Source of the DNA: Cytophagaceae bacterium
GTDB lineage: Bacteria > Bacteroidota > Bacteroidia > Cytophagales > Spirosomataceae
Direction of reading: 5' to 3'
Length of the DNA stretch: 64,000 bases
NCBI GenBank assembly: GCA_027486845.1
Contig: JAIXOL010000078.1
Location: 1 to 64,000 of the forward strand
Part shown: piece by piece, positions 42,967 to 51,293 of the stretch
How positions within the stretch are numbered: position 1 is the first letter of the stretch
Layout: each line of letters starts with the position of its first letter
Program-made: the position numbers and the translations under genes
Notes under the pieces: generated by a model
Told to the model about the DNA's origin: nothing
The model's database searches: none
The model's input: only the letters and a program-made list of their open reading frames with translations

Positions 42967-43536
42967 CTAAAACAAGTTAGTTTTTATCAATTTGATAGAA
43001 ATTGCAATCAAAATCATACCAAAAACTTTGCGGAGAATATCGGCTCCAGTTGGCCCAAGAATTTTTTCAAGTTGTTGAGAATTTCTTAAAACCACATAGA
43101 CTACGAGTAAATTAAGCATAATTCCGATGATGATATTCTCAACTTGATAGGCGGCTTTCAGCGAAATAATTGTTGTCATCGTACCAGCACCCGCTATAAT
43201 TGGAAATGCCAAAGGCACAATTGAAGTAGCTTTACTATTAGTGGTTTCATGTTTAAAAATGCTTCTTCCCAAAATCATTTCAAAGCCTATCAAAAATAAA
43301 ATCAAAGCACCCGCAATGGCAAAAGATTTAACATCAACGCCAAATAAACTCAATATACTAATACCCAAAAAAAGATAAGTTATCATCAAGCCACCTGCTA
43401 CTAAAGTAGCTTGTTCGGCATGAATACTGCCTGCTTTTTTGCGTAAATCAATGATAATCGGAATTGCTCCCAAAATATCAATAACCGAAAATAAGATAAT
43501 CGAGACTGAGATGATTTCTTTAAAAACGAAGTTCAT
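42967..43536 (-). CDS. marC: MarC-family integral membrane protein
   Basis: The 189-residue protein has about six hydrophobic segments. Family motifs are SVIDILGAIPIIIDL near the N-terminus, GGLMITYLFLGISILSLFGVDVKSFAIAGALILFLIGFEMI, and VPLAFPIIAGAGTMTTII. The function of MarC proteins is unsettled; the former link to multiple antibiotic resistance was not upheld. Its ATG overlaps the stop of the aminotransferase gene as ATGA, so the two are translationally coupled. Confidence 0.92.
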   Translation of the reverse strand: MNFVFKEIISVSIILFSVIDILGAIPIIIDLRKKAGSIHAEQATLVAGGLMITYLFLGISILSLFGVDVKSFAIAGALILFLIGFEMILGRSIFKHETTNSKATSIVPLAFPIIAGAGTMTTIISLKAAYQVENIIIGIMLNLLVVYVVLRNSQQLEKILGPTGADILRKVFGMILIAISIKLIKTNLF

Positions 43537-44567
43537 TGGCTTAGTAAGGTTTTAAGTTTGTCGAATTCCCAAGCTTCGATAGCTGGGAAATTGGCTATTC
43601 TGAAAGTGGTGTCTTTCCATGCACCGTAACCATTACCCAAAATTATATTATTTTCTTTAGCTTTTTGTTTCAAAACCGAAATTTCCTCAACAGTTCCTTT
43701 AATCGCAATGACGGTTTCTGACCTAACTTCATTATTTGTTATCAATAACTCAAGATTTGTTTCTGCACTGATAAAATTATAAAAATCTTTTGCTCGTTCT
43801 TTAATATGCAAGTCAATTGCTTGAATATCAGGAACTTGTTGCATAACTCGCATTAGAAGATAAATACTCAGAATGTTTGGTGTGTAGTGCGTTTGAAATT
43901 TTATGAAATTATCTCTGATGAAAAGTAGGCTATTATAATAATTTCGGTCGCCAATTTCTTCAGCTTGTTTGATGGCTTTTGGCGAACAAATCATAATGCC
44001 CATTCCAGCTGGTAAACCGAGACATTTCTGCACCGAAGCTAACCAAATATCGCCAGATTTCCAATCAAGTTCGATTCCTCCCAAAGATGAAGTAACATCG
44101 ATTGAAATTAATGCTTCGGTTTTGAGTTTGCCGAAGAATGAATTGTTGATTTGTGTTGCATTCGATGTTTCGTTCTGAGTAAAACACCAAACATCGGCAC
44201 TTGAAAAAATATTTTCATCAAGTATTTCTTGAAAATCAAACTTATAAGAAGAAGTTGTTTTGCCCAAACGAGAAGCATATTCAAACCATTTTTCGCCAAA
44301 CGCACCATTAAAAACATGAAGGCTATGATTTTTTACGAGCGATTGACCGACGATTTCCCAACATTCGGTAGCAGATGAAGTAAAATAAACTTCGTAGTCA
44401 TCGGGAATATTTTGTTTTTGTTTGAATACCAAAATACATTCTTTCAGCATTTGCATGAAAGGTATACTTCGGTGATTTTGGCTCAAAATACCTTCATTCA
44501 TGGCATCTTGCAGGTAAGTTGCCACTTGCGGATATACTTTTGATGGTCCTGGGTAAAACGTTGTCAA
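43533..44567 (-). CDS. Class V PLP aminotransferase, phosphoserine-aminotransferase-like
   Basis: The 344-residue enzyme of PLP fold-type I begins LTTFYPGPSKVYPQV, the usual SerC/AGT-like N-terminus with the GPS motif. The substrate-proximal region is NHRSIPF, the phosphate-binding SATECWE follows, cofactor Asp is in ISIDVTSSLGG, and Schiff-base Lys is in SVQKCLGLPAGM. It may make phosphoserine or glyoxylate-type products; specificity cannot be read from the sequence. The start is odd: no ATG exists before the conserved N-terminus, only TTG at 44567, and an 18-base dispersed repeat lies exactly there. marC is coupled downstream. Confidence 0.8.
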   Translation of the reverse strand: MTTFYPGPSKVYPQVATYLQDAMNEGILSQNHRSIPFMQMLKECILVFKQKQNIPDDYEVYFTSSATECWEIVGQSLVKNHSLHVFNGAFGEKWFEYASRLGKTTSSYKFDFQEILDENIFSSADVWCFTQNETSNATQINNSFFGKLKTEALISIDVTSSLGGIELDWKSGDIWLASVQKCLGLPAGMGIMICSPKAIKQAEEIGDRNYYNSLLFIRDNFIKFQTHYTPNILSIYLLMRVMQQVPDIQAIDLHIKERAKDFYNFISAETNLELLITNNEVRSETVIAIKGTVEEISVLKQKAKENNIILGNGYGAWKDTTFRIANFPAIEAWEFDKLKTLLSQ

Positions 44568-44585
44568 AGTTCTGAGTTTTGAGTT
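44568..44585. repeat. AGTTCTGAGTTTTGAGTT repeat, copy 2
   Basis: This is identical to the 18-mer at 30619-30636. It abuts the TTG start of the aminotransferase gene, and in that reading frame a TAA stop lies just upstream of it. Confidence 0.7.
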
Positions 44586-44661
44586 GGTTTAAATTGAAAA
44601 CTAAAAGTTTTACTTTACAAATCAAGCAAGTGACCTTGTATTTTTAACTCAGCATTCAGAA

Positions 44662-45441
44662 TTATTTAAGAAAATACGCCTTTAAATCTCTTTCGAGTTC
44701 GGTGATTGAAATGGTTTTTATTTTTCCATCAATAGCTAATGATATTTTGCCATTTTCCTCTGAAACACAAATGGCGGCGGAATCGGTTGCCTCCGAAATA
44801 CCTAGAGCTGCACGATGGCGAAAACCATAATTTGAAGGTAAATCATCACTGTTGGCAATTGGCAAAATACAATGTGCTGCTTTTATTCGGTTGCTATCAA
44901 TGATGATTGCTCCGTCGTTCAATAAACTGTATTGACTAAAAAGCGACAAAATTAACTTCTTAGATAAAAATGCATCTAAAGCATCACCCGATTCTGCAAA
45001 TTTTCCTAAATCATCTTCTTTTTGAATAACAATAATGCCGCCCGTAAATTCGCTTGACATTGTTTTTGCGGCGTCAATAATTGTTTTAAGCGGAAATTTG
45101 TCTTCTGGAATTACATCTGTGCCGAGTAAACTGGCAAAAAACTGATTATTTGTAAGAGAAGTAGATTTTCCAACTAACAACAAAAAACGTCGAATTTCTT
45201 GTTGAAAAAGTACTATCAAAGCGATAGCCCCTACACCCATGAAATACTCCAAAATACGGGTAAGCAGTTCTAAACCAATAGCTTTGACTATCAAATAAAA
45301 CAAATAAATGAGTAAATAACCCAAGAAAACCCTACTTGCGACACTGCCACGAACCAATTTGTAAATATAGTACATCAAAAATGCGACTAATACTATATCT
45401 AAAATATTTGTCCATTTAATTTCTAAAAATCCTATTTGCAT
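44662..45441 (-). CDS. cdaA: Diadenylate cyclase CdaA
   Basis: The 259-residue membrane enzyme converts two ATP to cyclic di-AMP. Three hydrophobic segments (about 10-30, 38-58, 66-82) precede the DAC domain (about 95-240) with catalytic DGA at 176-178 (LLNDGAIIID) and RHR at 208-210 (FRHRAALGISEATDS). Length agrees with CdaA/DacA proteins (about 270). The c-di-AMP made would control potassium and osmolyte handling. The partner CdaR seen in Firmicutes is not adjacent. Its 5' end overlaps the GNAT gene by 26 bases. Confidence 0.95.
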   Translation of the reverse strand: MQIGFLEIKWTNILDIVLVAFLMYYIYKLVRGSVASRVFLGYLLIYLFYLIVKAIGLELLTRILEYFMGVGAIALIVLFQQEIRRFLLLVGKSTSLTNNQFFASLLGTDVIPEDKFPLKTIIDAAKTMSSEFTGGIIVIQKEDDLGKFAESGDALDAFLSKKLILSLFSQYSLLNDGAIIIDSNRIKAAHCILPIANSDDLPSNYGFRHRAALGISEATDSAAICVSEENGKISLAIDGKIKTISITELERDLKAYFLK

Positions 45442-45862
45442 GAGAAAATTTCATTTTATATTCAAATTCGGTTTCAAAATACACTTGAAAACCAGAGTTT
45501 TCGTAAAACCGCTTTGCTTTTGGGTTATTTTTGAGTACTTGTAATTCGATTCCCTTTGATTTTCGTCGTCCATCTTCAATTACTATATTGAGTAATTGGC
45601 GACCAAATCCTTGATTCTGAAAATCTTTTTGAATCATAATATTAAGAATCTCAAAAGAATGATATTTTTCATCCATCTCCAAATATCCGATGCTTTGTTT
45701 TTCAAATTCTACAATTTGAATATTTTCGAAATCAAACTCTTTTCTATGAGATTTTATTTCGGTAGTATAAACGGCATCGCTGTATTCTTTAAAAGAACTT
45801 TGTTCGATTTCAAAAGTCAAATCTGCATCGTTTTGTGTTGCTTTTCTGAGTAAGAGTTCCAT
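45416..45862 (-). CDS. GNAT-family acetyltransferase (RimI-like)
   Basis: The 148-residue protein has GNAT motif A in IMIQKDFQNQGFGRQLLNIVIEDGR (Q-N-Q-G-F-G) and motif B in GIELQVLKNNPKAKRFYENSGFQVYF, the pattern of RimI-type N-acetyltransferases. The N-terminal RKATQNDADLTFEIEQSSFKEY is typical. The acceptor is unknown. It reads into cdaA with a 26-base overlap, so the two are probably co-translated. Confidence 0.88.
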   Translation of the reverse strand: MELLLRKATQNDADLTFEIEQSSFKEYSDAVYTTEIKSHRKEFDFENIQIVEFEKQSIGYLEMDEKYHSFEILNIMIQKDFQNQGFGRQLLNIVIEDGRRKSKGIELQVLKNNPKAKRFYENSGFQVYFETEFEYKMKFSHANRIFRN

Positions 45863-46029
45863 TTTATCAATAGCTGTTTTTAATTTATTTGTTAAGATAA
45901 AATGAATTAGCTTTCATCAGAAAAATCATTTTAATACAAAATAAACATATTTTAGATTATTTGTATCTGATTTTGGTAATTTCTTTAAACTCAATATTGA
46001 TAAAATTATCGTTTATTTCGTTGAATTTA

Positions 46030-47010
46030 TTATTTCAAAACTTCCATTTCATTGATTTCTGGTCCACCGCCGCGATTAGCCGAACCTGCCACCGAATAAA
46101 CTTTTCCTCCTACGACCGATGCTCCTGTTCCGTGCCTTCCTTGTTTTAATTTTGGAAAAGGCACCCATTGCATTTTCTTAGTATCAAAAGCTTCTACCTC
46201 ACTGTGAGCAGGTACTTGAGCAGCACTTTCCCCACCAATTACTAAAAGTTTATTGCCAAACGAAACTGAAGAATTTCCTGCACGCGGAGTTGGTAAATTC
46301 AATTCGCTTGGAAGAGTCTGCCATGTTTTTTTCTTTAAATCATAAACATCAATTGCAGCTTCGGTCAAATTAAGCACTTGATTAATACGAGCCGTTGAAC
46401 GTCGGCCACCTGCAACATAAAGTTTGTCATTTACAACTGCAACGCTCACATGGTCACGTAGGTGAGGGGCATCGGCAAGTTTTACCCAGGTATTGGTTTT
46501 TGGGTCGTATTCGTCAAGCCATGCAACGTGGCCGTCCCAATGCCCATCTAAGATTCCGCAGACTGTATAAATTTTGTTTTTATAAACTACACAACCGGCA
46601 GAGCCACGCAATCTGTCTTTCGGAATTTCAGGGCCAATTCGCCATTCTCCTTTTTGGAGATTATAAATATAGATATTTGGAATAGGGGTTTCGTGGGGAT
46701 ATTTGCCTGTCATAGCCATCATTACATAAACTTCATCTTTATATGTTACGGCTTGCAAATGATGTATTTCGATTGGTGTTTCAACTGATTTTGTCCAGGT
46801 TTGAGTTTTAATGTCATAAATTTCCGTGGGTTTTACGCCACGACCGCCCAATAATACCAATTTATTGCCGACGGCTGTCATTGTATTTTCATGGCGATTA
46901 GTGCAGGTATTTGTCGGAGTCATTACTTCCCAATCTTGAGATTTTACAATAAAATTGACTGTACTGAGAATCGACAATAATGAATATTTGAAGATTGATT
47001 TTTTGATCAT
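46030..47010 (-). CDS. Secreted Kelch-repeat protein
   Basis: The 326-residue protein has a signal peptide (MIKKSIFKYSLLSILSTVNFIVKSQ). The mature part is a beta-propeller of about six Kelch repeats, marked by double Gly and later Trp: KLVLLGGRGVKPTEIYDIKTQTW, DEVYVMMAM, KIYTVCGILDG...KTNTWVKLADAP, KLYVAGGRRS...KKKTWQTLP, KLLVIGGESA...KKMQWVPFP and KVYSVAGSANRGGG. It resembles sialic-acid mutarotase-like and galactose-oxidase-like propellers but no catalytic residues were identified. It is probably a ligand-binding secreted protein. Confidence 0.85.
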   Translation of the reverse strand: MIKKSIFKYSLLSILSTVNFIVKSQDWEVMTPTNTCTNRHENTMTAVGNKLVLLGGRGVKPTEIYDIKTQTWTKSVETPIEIHHLQAVTYKDEVYVMMAMTGKYPHETPIPNIYIYNLQKGEWRIGPEIPKDRLRGSAGCVVYKNKIYTVCGILDGHWDGHVAWLDEYDPKTNTWVKLADAPHLRDHVSVAVVNDKLYVAGGRRSTARINQVLNLTEAAIDVYDLKKKTWQTLPSELNLPTPRAGNSSVSFGNKLLVIGGESAAQVPAHSEVEAFDTKKMQWVPFPKLKQGRHGTGASVVGGKVYSVAGSANRGGGPEINEMEVLK

Positions 47011-47207
47011 TGGTAAAATTGCTTAATGAGGTTGATTGAGTAGGCAATTTAACGAAAAAAATCCTTTTTTAAATTGAAATAAAACAATGAAAGTATTTGT
47101 ATGAATGAGAATCCGATACTTTTGAGCTTAAATTCTAAAATTTATTGATGAAAATTTTTATTTAAAACTGCTTGTAACAATGTAAAATTTTTGATCTAGA
47201 AAGTGTA

Positions 47208-47966
47208 TTATTGAACTTTGAATAATTTGATTGTATAGTCGAGCAATTGTTGATTGCCATATTCGCCATGACCTGGAACCACAATTTTTGTCTTCGGGTA
47301 GGTTTTTTTTACTTTTTCGACTGTATTTGACCATTCTTCAATATTAGCATCACCTAAATAACCTTTGCTTGCGTTTAGTTCTTTGACCAAACAACCACCA
47401 AACAGTATATTTTCGCTAGGAAAATATCCAACAACATTATCTTTGGTGTGTCCTTCACCAAAAAACCTTGCTGTTATCTTTTCTTTGCCCACTTTTAATT
47501 CAAGTAAATTCTTGAAACCATTTTGCGGAACGGTGAAATTATTCTCTTTTGCTAGTTTGATTGTTTCGAAATTTGCATATGAAGGAATATGGTTGTTATG
47601 AAAAGCCTTTAAACCGCCTAAACAATCGTCATGGAAGTGCGTGGGAATAATTGCGTTTATTTTGCAATGAAGTGTTTCGCTTACCCATTTCATTAGTTCT
47701 TCGGCACTTTTATCGTTGGTTGGTGTATCAAAAACAATGATTTCATTATTACTTCTCACGATTAAACCATTGCATGGAACATAGCCAAAATCATTGGTTT
47801 GCAGGAAGGAAACATGCTTAAAAGCATTTTCAGAAATTTGAGTAATGACTAAACTGCTGGTTTTATAAATCTCTTTTGGCTTGAATATGACTTTCTTTTG
47901 TGCAAAAGAGCTTAAAGCGATTAATGAGATTACTAAAACGAAGAGGATTTTATTGATGACTTTCAT
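47208..47966 (-). CDS. Subclass B1 metallo-beta-lactamase
   Basis: The 252-residue protein has a signal peptide ending in LSSFAQ. All zinc ligands of subclass B1 are present: Zn1 site H110, H112 and H173 (THFHDDCLGG, GEGHTKDN) and Zn2 site D114, C192 and H233 (LFGGCLVKELN, VPGHGEYG). The Lys at 195, three residues after the Cys, matches the carboxylate-binding Lys of CcrA/BlaB-type enzymes. Length and order agree with periplasmic carbapenemases of Bacteroidota. It is expected to hydrolyse beta-lactams, probably including carbapenems, but activity is inferred. It is a single gene on the chromosome beside an IS256-like remnant. Confidence 0.9.
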   Translation of the reverse strand: MKVINKILFVLVISLIALSSFAQKKVIFKPKEIYKTSSLVITQISENAFKHVSFLQTNDFGYVPCNGLIVRSNNEIIVFDTPTNDKSAEELMKWVSETLHCKINAIIPTHFHDDCLGGLKAFHNNHIPSYANFETIKLAKENNFTVPQNGFKNLLELKVGKEKITARFFGEGHTKDNVVGYFPSENILFGGCLVKELNASKGYLGDANIEEWSNTVEKVKKTYPKTKIVVPGHGEYGNQQLLDYTIKLFKVQ

Positions 47967-48100
47967 TTTTTTGTTTTGGGTTTTAGCGAAAAATGTTTGC
48001 AGATGGTTGGGATTCAGAATTCCTAACGATCAGCATTGTACAAATGTTTATAGAATTGCAAATGTTCGACTTTAAAACGGATGACTCCATTTTTGCCTAA

Positions 48101-48126
48101 GAGACTATTGTTTAAACTGTGTCAAG
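48101..48126. repeat. Possible IS256-family terminal inverted repeat remnant
   Basis: GAGACTATTGTTTAAACTGTG followed by TCAAG resembles the GAGACTGTTTAAACTGTGTC-like ends of IS256-type elements. It lies 47 bases before the transposase remnant. I could not find a matching right end downstream. Confidence 0.4.
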
Positions 48127-48172
48127 TAAAAGTTTCACAAAAGTGTTATTTTTACTTTAAACATAGTTTTTT

Positions 48173-48391
48173 ATGAATAATCAAGAACCGCTCGATTTGG
48201 CATCTTTTTAGGAAGAAGCAATAAAAGGCAATTCCATTGTGGCCTATATTCTAGTAAGCCTTTAACAGATGAGTGAGGCATTTTCTCACCATTGCTTAAA
48301 TATTTTTAGAGCAATCAAAACAAGGCAATATGGATGCCCATTTAGACTTAGAACTTTCTTTTGGTAACTCAATCACACAAAAGTTTTGAAG
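48173..48391 (+). pseudogene. Decayed IS256-family transposase 5' remnant
   Basis: Reading across three frames recovers the N-terminus of an IS256 transposase. MNNQEPLDLASF, a stop, then EEAIKG lie in one frame. GLYSSKPLTDE, a stop, then GIFSPLLKYF lie in the second. GNMDAHLDLEL lies in the third. These correspond in order to the conserved opening of the family (E-A-I-K-G, then K-P-L-T-x-x-x-G-I-F-S-P-L-L-K, then G-E-M-D-A-H-L). Stops and frameshifts rule out function. The catalytic DDE region is absent. The element inserted between the metallo-beta-lactamase and yigZ and has largely been lost. Confidence 0.7.
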
Positions 48392-48440
48392 TACTTTTTG
48401 TGAATATTTAAATTTGAGCTTTATTTTTATCGTACTTCTC

Positions 48441-49055
48441 CTAGACCGTCATCAAATACTCTACCACAATCCCATCAATCTTTTCAAGTTTTCCGATTAC
48501 TTGGTTGGTCAGTGTTTTTCTAAATTCGAGTTCCATTGTGCATTGATTATCATAGGTTTGGTTTCTTATTTTTAAGCTAAATTCCTTTACAACCTTCATT
48601 ACGTCATTCATTTGCACAAACTCAAAACTCACATTATAAACATCATTAACGGTCTTTTCGATAATATCGGCTACTGCCAATGCCTCAATTGTTGCAGATT
48701 TATAGGCATTTATCAAACCGGGTACACCCAAAAGCGTTCCTCCAAAATACCTTACAACAACTACCAAAACGTTTGTTATTTCTTGCGAAAGCAAAGTATT
48801 CAAAATCGGTTTGCCAGCTGTTCCTGAAGGTTCGCCATCATCATTGACTCTAAAATTACTTCGGTCTAGTCCCAAACGATAAGCATAGCAATGATGCACC
48901 GCTTTGAAATGCTCCTTTTTAAGATTTTCGACCAATGGTTTTATTTCGTTTTCGTGTTCGATAGGGTAGGCGTAAGCCAAAAACTTACTTCCTCTATCTT
49001 TAAATAATCCTTCGGAAGGAGTTTTTATAGTTTTATAAGTATCTTCAAAAAGCAT
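48441..49055 (-). CDS. yigZ: YigZ/IMPACT-family protein
   Basis: The 204-residue protein has the IMPACT N-terminal signature FKDRGSKFLAYAYPIEHENEI followed by HHCYAYRLG, DDGEPSGTAGKPILN and VVVVRYFGGTLLGVPGLINAYK. It is about the length of E. coli YigZ (205). The family is related to eukaryotic IMPACT regulators of Gcn2 and to ribosome-binding folds, but its bacterial role is not settled. It stands alone downstream (on its strand) of an NAD(P)-binding protein gene. Confidence 0.93.
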   Translation of the reverse strand: MLFEDTYKTIKTPSEGLFKDRGSKFLAYAYPIEHENEIKPLVENLKKEHFKAVHHCYAYRLGLDRSNFRVNDDGEPSGTAGKPILNTLLSQEITNVLVVVVRYFGGTLLGVPGLINAYKSATIEALAVADIIEKTVNDVYNVSFEFVQMNDVMKVVKEFSLKIRNQTYDNQCTMELEFRKTLTNQVIGKLEKIDGIVVEYLMTV

Positions 49056-49117
49056 TAATAAAATATAGCCATCAAGTTAAATGACGGCTTAAGTTTCGTT
49101 GATAAGTTGAAAGAAAA

Positions 49118-49753
49118 TTAAAATTTTTGTAAACTACCAGACTCAAATATATTTTTATTTTTGATGTTTCTTTGTGCCAATTCGAGCATAGCCTTGGCTA
49201 CTTTTTCACCCGCAATTACCTTGTAATCATTGGGAATAAGCGGTGCAAAGAAATTCATAACTACATTTCCGATTTTCTCACCAATTCGTGGGTTTTCACG
49301 TTCGCCTACTAGCATTGAAGGGCGTAAAGTTATAAGTGTCGGATAACCTAAATTGCTCAATGCTTTTTCAATTTCACCTTTTACTCGGCTATAATAAACC
49401 ATAGATTTTGCATCTGCTCCCATTGATGATACAAAAAGAAATTGTTTTGATCCGTTTGCGAGTCCTGCTTTGGCAAAATTGAGCGGATAAGTGAAATCAA
49501 CTTTATAAAAAGCATCTTTCGAGCCAGCTTGCTTCATAGTAGTTCCGAGGCAACAAAAAATATCGTCGGCCAATACTTTAGAAGCATCCAAATTGTCAAA
49601 ATCCATTACGATTTGTTCTAGTTTTGGATGAATAAGACTGAGCGGTTTCCTAACTATTACCTTAACTTTTTCGTAATGATTACTTGCTAATAGCTTTTGA
49701 GTAAGGTGTTTCCCAATTAAGCCAGATGCACCAAGGATAAGGGCTGTTTTCAT
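49118..49753 (-). CDS. NAD(P)-binding oxidoreductase (HTATIP2-like atypical SDR)
   Basis: The 211-residue Rossmann protein starts with ALILGASGLIGKHLTQKLL, the glycine-rich nucleotide loop. It continues with VIVRKPLSL, DDIFCCLGTTMKQAGSKDAFYKVDFTYP and FLFVSSMGADAKSMVYYSRVKGEIEKAL, where the Y-x-x-x-K pair stands. The CLGTTMKQAGS segment is characteristic of the YbjT/HTATIP2-like group of atypical SDRs. The substrate is unknown. Confidence 0.85.
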   Translation of the reverse strand: MKTALILGASGLIGKHLTQKLLASNHYEKVKVIVRKPLSLIHPKLEQIVMDFDNLDASKVLADDIFCCLGTTMKQAGSKDAFYKVDFTYPLNFAKAGLANGSKQFLFVSSMGADAKSMVYYSRVKGEIEKALSNLGYPTLITLRPSMLVGERENPRIGEKIGNVVMNFFAPLIPNDYKVIAGEKVAKAMLELAQRNIKNKNIFESGSLQKF

Positions 49754-49797
49754 GATTTTTTTCTTGAAATGAATGAGGTGAACTTTTGAGCGATAAA

Positions 49798-51084
49798 TTA
49801 TCTTCTTTTATTGAAATCTATGATGTGATAGCCGACTAATTTTTCTGAACGTGCCGTAACAGGGCGATGATAAATAAAGATTTCGTAGGTATTCTGAGTT
49901 TCGCTGAAATTACCTTCAAAATATGTCTCATCAGTTGTTTTATTTGGTTTGTGTATCACGAAATCGTAATTATAAACCCCTTGTTTTAATCGAATTGTGG
50001 CTGTATATCCTCCAAAATTATTATCATAAATCATTTCGTTAGTTTTATCGAGTCGCCAATCATTAAAACTTCCATTGACATAAACCTTTTCGTTGGCATC
50101 TTCCAATTCATGGGTTTTTAGCCCAAAAGTCATGTAAATATAATCGGCATCAACCGAACCATCATTCCCTTCTCGATTATCTACGACGTAGTTTCCATCA
50201 AAATCATTTGATTCGATATAGGTAGTTTCGCTGCGATTGTTTTGGGAAGAAACCCACATTTCATCTTCTTTGCCTCGTTTAATTTTGGCTATATATTGGC
50301 CGTTGTAATTAGTGCTTCGGGTATCAAAAAAACGAAATTCATTGCCCGCAGGAAATACATTTTCATCATTAAAAAAACGAAATTCAAGTTTCGACATTCC
50401 TTCATTAACACTAAAAGCTTTCAAATTTCGAACGGTTTTATCCCAACGAAAATTTTGACGAATGATAATTTTCAGTTCATCTCGCGGTGACATCAGTCTA
50501 TATCCACCATAATTTATTTCAAAATCTACTTGTTGATGTGTCTTATATTTTGAAGGTGCTTGTGCTTGGCGAACTGTGCCTAATGCTCCAACTTGCGGTT
50601 CGTAAACCATGAAACGTTTACTGAAAATTATGTCTTCTTTTCTACGCCCTCGCCACGCTACTAGCAGATAATTTCCTGAAAGCAAAACTTTTGGGATTTC
50701 AATTTTATAATGATAATATGGTACTTTGGTTGTGCTAGAAACCTGATAGTCGTTGATAATTAGGTCGTTATATTCGGGCATATACTCGATTTCTGATAGT
50801 GTAGATTGCTTCCAATCGTAGGTACAGTGTAAGATTTTCACGTGGTATTGTTCGTAATCGGCATTCAAATCGTCGAATTCGAGCCAAAGATTCTTTGAAT
50901 CATTGAGTGATATTACTGGAGGGTTGAGTGAACGAGCTGCATCATGAGCTTCGCCTAATAATGGATAAAGCAGCACTGTTTTTATATTTGCTTCATAGAT
51001 ATAATCTTCAAACCTTATGGTTTTTTCTTGACTGAATGCAACAAAATTTATTAGAAATAAAATTGAATAAAAATGTTTTCGCAT
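49798..51084 (-). CDS. DUF5103 type IX secretion plug-type protein
   Basis: The 428-residue protein has a signal peptide (MRKHFYSILFLINFVAFSQ). The conserved DUF5103 features are NPPVISLNDSKNLWLEFDDLNADYEQYHVKILHCTYDWKQS, TKVPYYHYKIEIPKVLLSGNYLLVA and the C-terminal VYVNGSFNDWRLDKTNEMIYDNNFGGYTATIRLKQG. Members include the Plug protein that blocks the SprA type IX translocon pore. It agrees with the several T9SS sorting domains in this window. It lies between DUF2911 and the NAD(P)-binding protein gene on the same strand. Confidence 0.88.
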   Translation of the reverse strand: MRKHFYSILFLINFVAFSQEKTIRFEDYIYEANIKTVLLYPLLGEAHDAARSLNPPVISLNDSKNLWLEFDDLNADYEQYHVKILHCTYDWKQSTLSEIEYMPEYNDLIINDYQVSSTTKVPYYHYKIEIPKVLLSGNYLLVAWRGRRKEDIIFSKRFMVYEPQVGALGTVRQAQAPSKYKTHQQVDFEINYGGYRLMSPRDELKIIIRQNFRWDKTVRNLKAFSVNEGMSKLEFRFFNDENVFPAGNEFRFFDTRSTNYNGQYIAKIKRGKEDEMWVSSQNNRSETTYIESNDFDGNYVVDNREGNDGSVDADYIYMTFGLKTHELEDANEKVYVNGSFNDWRLDKTNEMIYDNNFGGYTATIRLKQGVYNYDFVIHKPNKTTDETYFEGNFSETQNTYEIFIYHRPVTARSEKLVGYHIIDFNKRR

Positions 51085-51158
51085 AGAGGTAATTGTTTTT
51101 CAAAGCTAACGAATTTTTATCAATAATATTGACGGATTTATTTTCATAAAGTATAAAA

Positions 51159-51200
51159 ACAATTGTGGCACAACTTAAAAGTCGTGCCACAATTGTTAAT
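51159..51200. repeat. Long near-perfect hairpin
   Basis: AACAATTGTGGCAC and GTGCCACAATTGTT form a 14-base perfect stem whose 12-base interior (AACTTAAAAGTC) can continue pairing through ACTT/AAGT. It lies between DUF2911 and DUF5103. No T run follows, so it is not a standard terminator. A leader structure or processed repeat is possible. Confidence 0.7.
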
Positions 51201-51293
51201 ACATTCGGTAGTTGAGCTAAGCCTAAAACAGCGAATCGGAATGCCAAATCAACCGCAACTACCTTAAACTACTTGCCGAGCTTAGGCGAGGAA

